A program made the translations under genes and the position numbers. Of a stretch of DNA of 5,616 bases, positions 1-5,612 are shown one piece after another. The notes under the pieces were generated by a model. That model was not told the DNA's origin. It made no database searches and was given only the letters and a program-made list of their open reading frames with translations. Source of the stretch: JBAXSK01 sp044358815 (GTDB taxonomy: Bacteria; Cyanobacteriota; Cyanobacteriia; Pseudanabaenales; Pseudanabaenaceae). The stretch is from assembly GCA_044358815.1 (NCBI GenBank), contig JBIKNH010000246.1:1-5616 (forward strand). The letters run 5' to 3'. How positions within the stretch are numbered: position 1 is the stretch's first letter; each line of letters starts with the position of its first letter.

Positions 1-650
1 TCGCCAAAAAATTCTAACCGCACAATTCGGTCTTCATAGGCGGGACAAATTTCCACAATATCTCCTTTAACCCGATACTTACCCCGTCCCATTTCTACAT
101 CATTCCGTTCGTATTGCACCGTAGCCAATGCGGTCAGAAGTTCTCTTTGATTGAATTCCAGTCCCACTTGCAGCGGTAAAGCGGCTTTGAGATATTCTTC
201 TGGCATTCCCAAACCATAAATACAACTAATGGAAGCTACGACAATTACATCACGGCGTTCAAATAGAGAACGGGTTGCGGAATGGCGTAACATATCGATT
301 TCTTCGTTAATAGCAGAAGACTTTTCGATATAAGTATCTGTGACGGCGATGTAAGCTTCCGGTTGATAATAGTCGTAATAACTAATGAAGTATTCCACCG
401 CGTTATGGGGGAAAAATGACCGCAATTCGTTACAAAGTTGCGCGGCAAGGGTTTTATTATGGGCTAAAACTAAGGTTGGCTTCTCATATTTAGCAATCAC
501 ATTAGCGATAGTCATCGTTTTACCCGTGCCCGTAGCACCCAAAAGCGTTTGGTAGCGCAGACCTTGACGCAAACCTTCATGAAGTTCAGTGATAGCTTTA
601 GGCTGATCAGCAGCAGGGGACCAAGGGGTTTGGATTTGGAATAGAGACAC
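1..650 (-). CDS. uvrB: UvrABC excision repair helicase subunit B, N-terminal part (3' end beyond window)
   Basis: UvrB receives damaged DNA from UvrA in the cytoplasm, verifies the lesion with its ATP-driven helicase fold and recruits UvrC for incision. The visible 216 codons (plus two bases) begin VSLFQIQTPW. They carry the Walker A motif GATGTGKT (residues 38-45), the ALVLAHNKTLAAQL-like motif Ia (about 60-72), the beta-hairpin signature YYDYYQPEAYI (91-101) that inserts between DNA strands, then DTYIEKSSAINEEI and ERRDVIVVASISCIYGLG (131-148). The end of the window reads GKYRVKGDIVEICPA, the start of UvrB domain 2. Full-length UvrB is usually about 670 residues, so roughly two thirds is missing because of the window edge, not damage. 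The start is a GTG at 650-648: it gives the normal family N-terminus, the frame is open only to a stop at 704-702, and no ATG or TTG lies between. No clear Shine-Dalgarno precedes it. No cyanobacterial LexA box was seen upstream. Identity is essentially certain. Confidence 0.97.
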   Translation of the reverse strand, partial: MSLFQIQTPWSPAADQPKAITELHEGLRQGLRYQTLLGATGTGKTMTIANVIAKYEKPTLVLAHNKTLAAQLCNELRSFFPHNAVEYFISYYDYYQPEAYIAVTDTYIEKSSAINEEIDMLRHSATRSLFERRDVIVVASISCIYGLGMPEEYLKAALPLQVGLEFNQRELLTALATVQYERNDVEMGRGKYRVKGDIVEICPAYEDRIVRLEFFG

Positions 651-678
651 GGTAATAAAGGTAATAACTAAATAATGG

Positions 679-707
679 GTTAGAGAATAGTTTAACCTAC
701 GTTACAA
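679..707 (-). promoter_or_regulatory. possible uvrB promoter
   Basis: On the minus strand TTGTAA (707-702, four of six matches to the -35 consensus) is followed 17 bases later by TCTAAC (684-679, four of six to the -10 consensus). This would start a transcript about 20 bases before the GTG of uvrB. A better -10 hexamer, TATAAC (719-714), lies just upstream but has no -35 partner. This is pattern matching only, in an AT-rich gap where chance matches are common. Confidence 0.22.
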
Positions 708-717
708 AAATACGTTA
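698..717. repeat. direct repeat TACGTTA, 13-bp period
   Basis: TACGTTA occurs at 698-704 and again at 711-717, separated by CAAAAA, in the gap upstream of uvrB. It overlaps the candidate promoter elements, so it could be a paired binding site for a regulator. No known motif was recognised. Confidence 0.35.
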
Positions 718-750
718 TAAAAAACAGATCCGCAACCTTTCCGGCATCAA

Positions 751-772
751 TTAATAGCTTTATTTAATAGCT
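751..772. repeat. direct repeat TTAATAGCT, 13-bp period
   Basis: TTAATAGCT is present at 751-759 and 764-772, a perfect 9-bp direct repeat with the same 13-bp period as the TACGTTA pair about 50 bp away. It lies between the end of der and the start of uvrB. The sequence is AT-rich, so chance is a real alternative. No function is recognised. Confidence 0.4.
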
Positions 773-826
773 AGTTTATGAATTCGTGAAAAGTCGGGGA
801 TCTAGGCAGATAATCGTTTTGACGAT

Positions 827-2173
827 CTACTTACCCATTTTTTCGCCGTCTCGTTCCTTTTTACCGCGCCAAATCAACCGCAGCGGTGTGCCTGTAAAAC
901 CCAGTGATTTCCGAAATTGCTTCTCAATATAACGACGGTAATTATCGTTAAACCTTGCCGGATCATTGACAAAGAGAATTACCGTTGGCGGACAGGAAGT
1001 AATTTGCGTACAGTAATAGATTCGTCCTGATTTACCACCGCGAGTTGTTGGTGCAGAATGCCAGGTGACCGCTTCATTAAGGGCTTCATTCAAAACTGCG
1101 GTACTAACGCGGCGGCTGTGCTGTTCCGAAACAATATCCACTTGTTCGAGAATTTTAGGAACCCGCTGCCCCGTCATCGCACTCACAAAGATGATCGGTG
1201 CAAATTCCACAAACATCAACCGATCCCGAATCCGTTCTTCAAATTCGTAAATCGTATAGGAATCTTTTTCCACAGCATCCCATTTATTGACCACCACCAC
1301 ACAGGCTCGACCTTCATCAGCAATACGGGCGGCAAGTTTCTGGTCTTGATCGGTTACACCGTCGAGGGCATCGATCACCAACAAGACCACGTCTGCTCTG
1401 GCAATGGCTTTAAAAGCACGGTTAATGCTGAAAAACTCCACGCCATAGTCCACATTCTTTTTGCGCCGAATCCCTGCGGTGTCAATTAAACGATAAAGTT
1501 TACCATTCCGTTCCACTTTAGTGTCGATAGCATCGCGGGTTGTGCCTGCCACCGGACTAACAATGCTGCGTTCTTCCCCCAAAAAAGCATTCAATAAACT
1601 AGATTTACCCACATTGGGACGACCGATAATCGCTACCCTAGTTTCATTTTCTTCGGGGGTGATTTCCGTAGCAGGAGGGAGACGCTCCACCACTAAATCC
1701 AGCATATCCCCAGTACCGTTACCGTGAATGCTCGATAAAGCTATGGGTTCACCTAGTCCCAATTGCCAAAATTCTCCTGCTTGAGCCATGCCAGTTTTAG
1801 CAGCTTCGCACTTATTTACGGCTAAAATAACGGGCACACTCTGACAACGGAGCCATTCGGCAATTTGTTCATCAGCAGCGGTGATCCCTTGCAAACCATC
1901 AACAACGAAGATCACTACTTTGGCTTCGGAAATGGCGGTCATTGCCTGTTGACGAATCAGGGGCAAAAATTCGGTTTCGTCATCAAAGACCAAGCCGCCG
2001 GTGTCAACAACTAAAAATTCATGTTCCCGCCAGAAACAATTGCGATAAATTCGGTCACGGGTCACACCAGGCTGATCAAAAACGATGGCGTGTTGTTCAC
2101 CGGACAGGCGGTTAACTAAAGTAGACTTACCCACATTGGGGCGGCCGATAATGGCAACAATCGGGAGCGGCAT
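827..2173 (-). CDS. der: ribosome-assembly GTPase Der (EngA)
   Basis: Der is an essential cytoplasmic GTPase with two G domains in tandem that acts late in 50S ribosomal subunit maturation. All modules are intact. G domain 1 has G1 GRPNVGKST (10-18), a threonine-bearing PGVTRDR switch (35-41), G3 DTGG (57-60) and G4 NKCE (120-123). G domain 2 has GRPNVGKSS (184-192), AGTTRD (209-214), DTAG (231-234), NKWD (296-299) and SAM (331-333). The C-terminal KH-like domain (about 355-440) contains the segment PPTVILFVNDP (395-405). At 448 residues it is normal length. NKCE replaces the usual NKxD in the first domain, which from memory is typical of cyanobacterial Der. The ATG at 2173-2171 gives the family's standard N-terminus; the bases before it (AAAACGTCCT) hold no Shine-Dalgarno. 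An unusual cluster of inverted repeats sits 24 bases upstream of the start. Confidence 0.98.
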   Translation of the reverse strand: MPLPIVAIIGRPNVGKSTLVNRLSGEQHAIVFDQPGVTRDRIYRNCFWREHEFLVVDTGGLVFDDETEFLPLIRQQAMTAISEAKVVIFVVDGLQGITAADEQIAEWLRCQSVPVILAVNKCEAAKTGMAQAGEFWQLGLGEPIALSSIHGNGTGDMLDLVVERLPPATEITPEENETRVAIIGRPNVGKSSLLNAFLGEERSIVSPVAGTTRDAIDTKVERNGKLYRLIDTAGIRRKKNVDYGVEFFSINRAFKAIARADVVLLVIDALDGVTDQDQKLAARIADEGRACVVVVNKWDAVEKDSYTIYEFEERIRDRLMFVEFAPIIFVSAMTGQRVPKILEQVDIVSEQHSRRVSTAVLNEALNEAVTWHSAPTTRGGKSGRIYYCTQITSCPPTVILFVNDPARFNDNYRRYIEKQFRKSLGFTGTPLRLIWRGKKERDGEKMGK

Positions 2174-2196
2174 AGGACGTTTTACAGAGCCACAAA

Positions 2197-2217
2197 CCTT
2201 TAATCATCCCTTAAAGG
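2197..2217. repeat. inverted repeat CCTTTAA/TTAAAGG in the der leader
   Basis: CCTTTAA (2197-2203) and TTAAAGG (2211-2217) form a perfect 7-bp inverted repeat around a 7-base loop. Its near edge is 23 bases upstream of the der ATG. In RNA it would be an AU-rich hairpin close to the ribosome-binding region; as DNA it could be an operator. It shares two bases (2216-2217) with the next inverted repeat. Confidence 0.5.
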
Positions 2218-2249
2218 CTGCATTTTGTCTAGATGGTTTATTTGCAGCC
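2216..2249. repeat. inverted repeat GGCTGCA/TGCAGCC upstream of der
   Basis: GGCTGCA (2216-2222) and TGCAGCC (2243-2249) are perfect 7-bp arms around a 20-base loop. This GC-rich stem is the most stable of the three in this gap. It abuts the stem at 2251-2270 with one base between them and overlaps the stem at 2197-2217 by two bases. Confidence 0.5.
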
Positions 2250-2250
2250 C

Positions 2251-2270
2251 CATCATGAAGCACCATGATG
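2251..2270. repeat. inverted repeat CATCATG/CATGATG between amine oxidase and der
   Basis: CATCATG (2251-2257) and CATGATG (2264-2270) are perfect 7-bp arms around a 6-base loop. It lies 94 bp past the amine oxidase stop. No T-run follows on either strand, so a standard rho-independent terminator is unlikely. It could be a transcription-factor site or the first hairpin of a structured der leader. Confidence 0.5.
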
Positions 2271-2306
2271 TCTTGATTGAGGTTTTGTGTGAGGTCTTAG
2301 GTTCTC

Positions 2307-2314
2307 ATTCTATA
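2307..2314 (-). promoter_or_regulatory. possible -10 element of der
   Basis: The minus strand reads TATAGAAT at 2314-2307, containing TAGAAT (five of six matches to TATAAT). No good -35 hexamer lies 16-18 bases upstream, though cyanobacterial promoters often lack one. A transcript starting near 2300 would carry a leader of about 127 bases that includes all three inverted repeats. The call rests on one hexamer only. Confidence 0.22.
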
Positions 2315-2363
2315 TGGTGTAGATCACTATGGAATAATACCTATGTAACACTGCTAAAATCGA

Positions 2364-3770
2364 CTACACGTCCAGAACCTCCCGCGCTGCCCGTAAACCT
2401 GACAAATACGCACCATGAGCGCTACCAAAGTGATCTTGACTGGATGCCTCACCAGCAAAAAATACGGAGGTTCCCAAAGGATCGGCAAGGTGTTGGCGCA
2501 TTTTCGGCATTGAACCAAGCCTATTATAGGAATAGGAACCTAAGGCAAATGGGTCCATGCCCCATCGGGTAATTTGATAATCAATGGGTTCGGGAATCTC
2601 TGCGCTGTAAATGGTTCGCAAAGTTTCCATGGCACTAACCACAGTTTTTGTGTCTGACCATGCTTCTACTTCTCTACCCTGATCTGCTGCATTAAATCCC
2701 AAGAGAATGGGCATATTAGCCACCCGCTGGAAACTCACCCATTGCGTCCATTCACCGTGATTTGTAGGAATATATTCCAACCAATCAACATTAGTCCAAA
2801 ATGCCTGATCAAATCGTAAATAACACTTGTTTAAAACCCCCATTCCCAGCTTGGTAATAGCATTTTGCTTTTGATCTGGCAATTCAGGAATGAACCGCAC
2901 ATTTCCTGATTGTAAAACCCCCAACGGTATGGTCACAATCACATGATCTGCTAAAAACTCTGTTTTTTCGGTGATTACCCGCACTGGTGCTTGCTGCCAA
3001 TGAATTTCTTTCACCACTTGCCCCAGTTCCAGAGACAATCCTTGGGAGAGAAACTCAGGAATCAACCGAAATCCATCAGCGAATAGATGATCATCACCGC
3101 TGAATTTCTTACTGCTATCGTACCAGTGGGCTGAAAGGGTCTCTGCACTGCCAGCATACTCTTGTTCAATTTCACTGTTCACAATAAAATTGATCAGGCG
3201 ATTAGCTTCCGAATCCTGCTCTAATTCCTGGATTAACGGCTCAATCACTTGACGAATTGAAGCGTCATTATCTGCATTCTGTGCCTTTTTTAAAGCGGTG
3301 TTGATCTGGTTCCTGAATTGGTCCATCCGATTCTCTTCAGTTTCCCCAAGCACCTGTCCTGAAGTACTATAGGTGGCTCTACTGCGGTAACTGGTGGTGA
3401 ATCGTTTTGCTTTGATTTGGTCAGCCACATCAGTTAATGGATTCCCTTTGGGACCATGAATCCAAGTTGCACCTAAATCTAACGGCATATCAGCCCATTT
3501 AGAACTTGTCCAAATTCGACCACCAATCCGGTCGCGGGCTTCCACTACCACTACTTCACGTCCTCGTTTATGCAACTCTTGGGCAGCCGCCAGCCCCGCT
3601 AGTCCTGCACCAATCACGACGACCCGCTTTTTACTCGACGCGGATACAGCCCCATTTTGTCGCTCACCTGGTTGTTCAGCTTGTCTTTCACCACAGGCAC
3701 CACCAGCAGAAGTAATTAGGGTCAACCCAAACGTTTTTAAGAAATTTTTTAAGAAATTGCGCCTATCCAT
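2364..3770 (-). CDS. Tat-exported FAD-dependent amine oxidase family protein
   Basis: This is a flavin monoamine/polyamine oxidase-type enzyme expected to oxidise a C-N bond, releasing an imine/aldehyde and hydrogen peroxide. The substrate is not predictable from the sequence. The N-terminus has a twin-arginine signal (DRRNFLK at 2-8, then a short hydrophobic stretch to about residue 25), so the folded FAD protein is probably exported to the periplasm or thylakoid lumen. Cys26 follows GGA, a poor lipobox, so lipidation is doubtful. The Rossmann FAD motif is GAGLAGLAAAQEL (54-66), with ribose-binding Glu77 in VVVEARDRIGGR. The family Lys in the flavin site appears as LNK (Lys315), as in LSD1/polyamine oxidases. 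The C-terminal FAD motif is FFAGE (437-441). The 468-residue length fits the family. Start ATG 3770-3768 follows GAGG with 6 bases of spacing. Gaps of 125 bp upstream and 190 bp downstream suggest its own transcript. The family call is firm and export is likely. Confidence 0.92.
   Translation of the reverse strand: MDRRNFLKNFLKTFGLTLITSAGGACGERQAEQPGERQNGAVSASSKKRVVVIGAGLAGLAAAQELHKRGREVVVVEARDRIGGRIWTSSKWADMPLDLGATWIHGPKGNPLTDVADQIKAKRFTTSYRSRATYSTSGQVLGETEENRMDQFRNQINTALKKAQNADNDASIRQVIEPLIQELEQDSEANRLINFIVNSEIEQEYAGSAETLSAHWYDSSKKFSGDDHLFADGFRLIPEFLSQGLSLELGQVVKEIHWQQAPVRVITEKTEFLADHVIVTIPLGVLQSGNVRFIPELPDQKQNAITKLGMGVLNKCYLRFDQAFWTNVDWLEYIPTNHGEWTQWVSFQRVANMPILLGFNAADQGREVEAWSDTKTVVSAMETLRTIYSAEIPEPIDYQITRWGMDPFALGSYSYNRLGSMPKMRQHLADPLGTSVFFAGEASSQDHFGSAHGAYLSGLRAAREVLDV
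3735..3758 (-). repeat. 12-bp tandem duplication in the Tat signal
   Basis: The unit AATTTCTTAAAA occurs twice, perfectly and in frame, encoding NFLK-NFLK directly after the twin arginines (residues 5-12 of the amine oxidase). It doubles the FLK part of the RRxFLK export motif. Both copies are identical at the DNA level, which points to a recent slippage duplication or continuing instability. Confidence 0.85.
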
Positions 3771-3776
3771 ATATGA

Positions 3777-3780
3777 CCTC
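3777..3780 (-). promoter_or_regulatory. Shine-Dalgarno GAGG of the amine oxidase gene
   Basis: GAGG on the minus strand sits six bases before the ATG at 3770-3768. It is the best-placed ribosome-binding site in the window and supports the start that yields an intact twin-arginine signal. Confidence 0.65.
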
Positions 3781-3796
3781 AGTTCTAACAGTTCCT

Positions 3797-3813
3797 GTCA
3801 AACACAGTCAAAC
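3797..3813. repeat. direct repeat GTCAAAC, 10-bp period
   Basis: GTCAAAC occurs at 3797-3803 and 3807-3813, one helical turn apart, 27-43 bp upstream of the amine oxidase start. On the minus strand each copy reads GTTTGAC and so contains a TTGAC core. They could be tandem regulator half-sites or -35-like elements. No -10 element is well placed for them. Confidence 0.35.
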
Positions 3814-3895
3814 TGATTCGCTGATCGTAACTTGAATTATTCGGTCACTTGCATAAGTCAAGTAAATAAATTAACTAAACTAATTCAGTGCGGTC

Positions 3896-4150
3896 TTAGC
3901 CATAGCGTAATTTGAAAAAGAGAATCAGCAGATTTAGAACTAGAGTAATTAAATTAGCTACCACCACGGGGGCAGAATTGACCAAAACACCATAGATAAA
4001 CCAGAGGCTGATCCCCACAATAAAAGTTAAGAGCATGGGCAAAGAAATGTCTTTGGTGGATTTTGAGCGCCAAATTTGGAAAACTTGAGGCAGAAAAGCA
4101 CAGGTCGTCAGGGTTGCGGCTCCATAGCCTAAAATCGTCACTCCATCCAT
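3896..4150 (-). CDS. SemiSWEET sugar transporter (MtN3/PQ-loop family)
   Basis: SemiSWEETs are single three-helix bundles that dimerise in the inner membrane into a facilitative sugar transporter. At 84 residues this is full size. Three hydrophobic segments are visible: about 4-26, 36-57 and 61-79. The PQ motif is Pro21-Gln22 in FLPQ. The loop SKSTKDISL (29-37) is the conserved linker after helix 1. Trp50 (SLWFIYG) and Asn66 (VANLITL) match the Trp and Asn that contact sugar in characterised SemiSWEETs. Basic residues after helix 1 and at the C-terminus (KLRYG) suit cytoplasmic ends. Start ATG 4150-4148 leaves a normal short N-terminus, and no strong Shine-Dalgarno precedes it. A weak promoter-like pair, TTGCAA (4226-4221) and TATTCA (4202-4197), lies in the upstream gap. 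Sugar specificity cannot be read from sequence. It lies between an LpxB-like gene and an amine oxidase, neither of which explains its role. Confidence 0.93.
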   Translation of the reverse strand: MDGVTILGYGAATLTTCAFLPQVFQIWRSKSTKDISLPMLLTFIVGISLWFIYGVLVNSAPVVVANLITLVLNLLILFFKLRYG

Positions 4151-4236
4151 AAATTCTTGTGTTCCGTTAATGTTGGTTTGCTGAAGTATTTCGCATTGAA
4201 TAGTTGCTTTTGAGGTTTGATTGCAATATTTGAGAT

Positions 4237-5598
4237 TTAATAACAGTCTTTAGCCATAATCTCAAACTGATCTAAAACCGCTTGAGCCATTGCCGCCGCC
4301 CCGCCCATCCCGCCGATTCGCTCTTTACCATTGGCAATACATTCCTGTTGCAGCGCCGAGTTATAGAGACAATCCGCTAAAACAGGAATTGCCACCCGTA
4401 AGGTATCGCGATTGGCTTTCTGGTGTGTGGGCGCAATCAGATGAATTGACCGCCCTAATAAACGTTGCTGTGCCTCCGCAAATCGGTAATTAAATTGCGG
4501 ACCGCCACCGACAAAAGTAATCACAGGCTTACCTAAACCCACCGCCTGTTCTAGGGCTGTGCCTGCCATGCCCACCACAGCGGTACAAGCTTGTAAAATC
4601 TCACTGAAACCATCTGCGACACAATAGACTCGCAATTTTTGCGCCCCATTGCCATCATTGTTGCCCTCACTATTGCGCTCTAGATAAATTCCTTGGCTGA
4701 TGTCTTGCCCCAGTAATTGCCATTGCCAAGGGGTATTAGCTAGTAATTCCGGTAACTGTGCCAATAGGCTAGGGGTAATGGCAGCATACCAAGCCACTGC
4801 TGAACCGGAACTAATATTTGAATTAATGGCGGCAGATTCATCATGGTAAAGGGCACAAAAATCTAAGATCAGCCGGAAATTCTCGCCACATTCAGGAAGA
4901 CGACTGCCAGGTAATAACGCCACTACAGGATCTGCCGTCAAGTTGAGGGATTTTAGACCAAGACTGCTGGAAGCCTGACCCTGTGGCAACACATCCATAA
5001 AAGCATTCCCCACAAACTGCGCTTGATTGACCCGTTGTTGATGCAGGAGTCTAACGGTAAATTGATCCCGCCCGAAGACCTGCAAACAACGCCGCCGCCG
5101 TAATAACTGCACTGTCGGGAAAGGCAACTGTAACCGATTTTCGTAATAAGCCGAAAAAGGCACCAAATAGGAAAAGTATGCCCGTCCCGTCGCCAACGCC
5201 ATCGCCAATGCCACCACATCCCCAGTGGCAAACACGAGATCATGGGTTTGGGTCGTTCCTGTCTTGCCAAACTGTCGCGCTGCTTGAATCTGTTGCCAAG
5301 TTTGCCCCACCAGCCCCGCCTGAATATCGCGCCAAAATTGGAACGCACTCATGTACACAAAGCCCCCCGACGGCATCGTAGCTCCGGCACAATGGCAGAA
5401 AATCCCTTCGCGACGGTAGCTGTTACCCGCGCCCACGATGGGTAAAGCAGACAATTCCACCTCAGGGGCTAACTGCTGCAATGCCTTTGCCACCGCTGCC
5501 CCGCTGAGATCTTCGCCGTGACCATTGCTGATAAACAACACCCGTCGCCGCAGGTTTTTTGGGGTTGAGGCTTGACGTTGGGGCATGGGATCGGGCAT
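4237..5598 (-). CDS. lipid-A-disaccharide synthase-related protein (GT-B fold)
   Basis: The protein resembles the LpxB/MurG glycosyltransferases but belongs to a separate family, seen mainly in cyanobacteria, whose reaction is to my knowledge unestablished. Two Rossmann-like halves are visible. The N-terminal half starts RRVLFISNGHGED (18-30), with PIVGAG (53-58), VYMSAFQFWRD (81-91) and FATGDVVAL (123-131). The C-terminal half has FVGNAFMD (195-202), LLPGSR (228-233), VADGFSEIL (327-335), and GMAGTALEQAVGLGKPVI (343-360) followed by GGGPQF, the usual nucleotide-sugar donor region of this fold. No signal peptide or membrane span is seen, so it is probably cytosolic or peripheral. The 453-residue length is normal or slightly long. 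Two hydrophilic stretches, NSNISSGS (259-266) and an N/G-rich run (309-318), look like loop insertions. ATG 5598-5596 is the most upstream start possible because an in-frame TAA lies at 5607-5605; GGAG sits 10 bases before it. The family is confident, the function unknown. Confidence 0.9.
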   Translation of the reverse strand: MPDPMPQRQASTPKNLRRRVLFISNGHGEDLSGAAVAKALQQLAPEVELSALPIVGAGNSYRREGIFCHCAGATMPSGGFVYMSAFQFWRDIQAGLVGQTWQQIQAARQFGKTGTTQTHDLVFATGDVVALAMALATGRAYFSYLVPFSAYYENRLQLPFPTVQLLRRRRCLQVFGRDQFTVRLLHQQRVNQAQFVGNAFMDVLPQGQASSSLGLKSLNLTADPVVALLPGSRLPECGENFRLILDFCALYHDESAAINSNISSGSAVAWYAAITPSLLAQLPELLANTPWQWQLLGQDISQGIYLERNSEGNNDGNGAQKLRVYCVADGFSEILQACTAVVGMAGTALEQAVGLGKPVITFVGGGPQFNYRFAEAQQRLLGRSIHLIAPTHQKANRDTLRVAIPVLADCLYNSALQQECIANGKERIGGMGGAAAMAQAVLDQFEIMAKDCY

Positions 5599-5608
5599 TA
5601 GAGCTTAA

Positions 5609-5612
5609 CTCC
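5609..5612 (-). promoter_or_regulatory. possible Shine-Dalgarno GGAG of the LpxB-related gene
   Basis: GGAG on the minus strand lies 10 bases before the ATG at 5598-5596, slightly longer than ideal. Another ATG at 5614-5612 is out of frame with the gene. The short upstream sequence limits what can be said. Confidence 0.35.

Noticed and set aside
813..826. ATCGT/ACGAT hairpin immediately after the der stop codon as a terminator
   Set aside because: Only a 5-bp stem, and no T-run follows on the minus strand. Too weak to call.
651..826. LexA (SOS) box controlling uvrB
   Set aside because: I looked for the cyanobacterial pattern RGTAC-N3-DGTWC and for CTG-N10-CAG in the gap and found neither.
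1058..1489. 143-codon plus-strand ORF inside der
   Set aside because: It is antisense to the conserved second G domain and KH region of Der. Its composition is rich in His/Asn/Phe with no domain, typical of an antisense shadow.
2314..2332. CRP- or NtcA-like site around GTGTAGATCAC
   Set aside because: Only one GTGATC half-site is present and the GTA-N8-TAC spacing is not met.
2225..2572. Plus-strand ORF starting with TTG in the gap upstream of der
   Set aside because: More than half is antisense to the amine oxidase. The protein has no recognisable family and the start lacks a ribosome-binding site. The intergenic part (about 46 codons without a stop) is plausible by chance.
3847..3863. ACTTG/CAAGT inverted repeat upstream of the amine oxidase gene as an operator
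   Set aside because: Five-base arms around a 7-base spacer in AT-rich DNA are expected by chance. The nearby TTGACT has only a 14-base spacing to AATAAT, too short for a standard promoter.
4953..5348. 131-codon minus-strand ORF in another frame of the LpxB-like gene
   Set aside because: Trp/Arg/Cys-rich out-of-frame translation of a clearly conserved gene.
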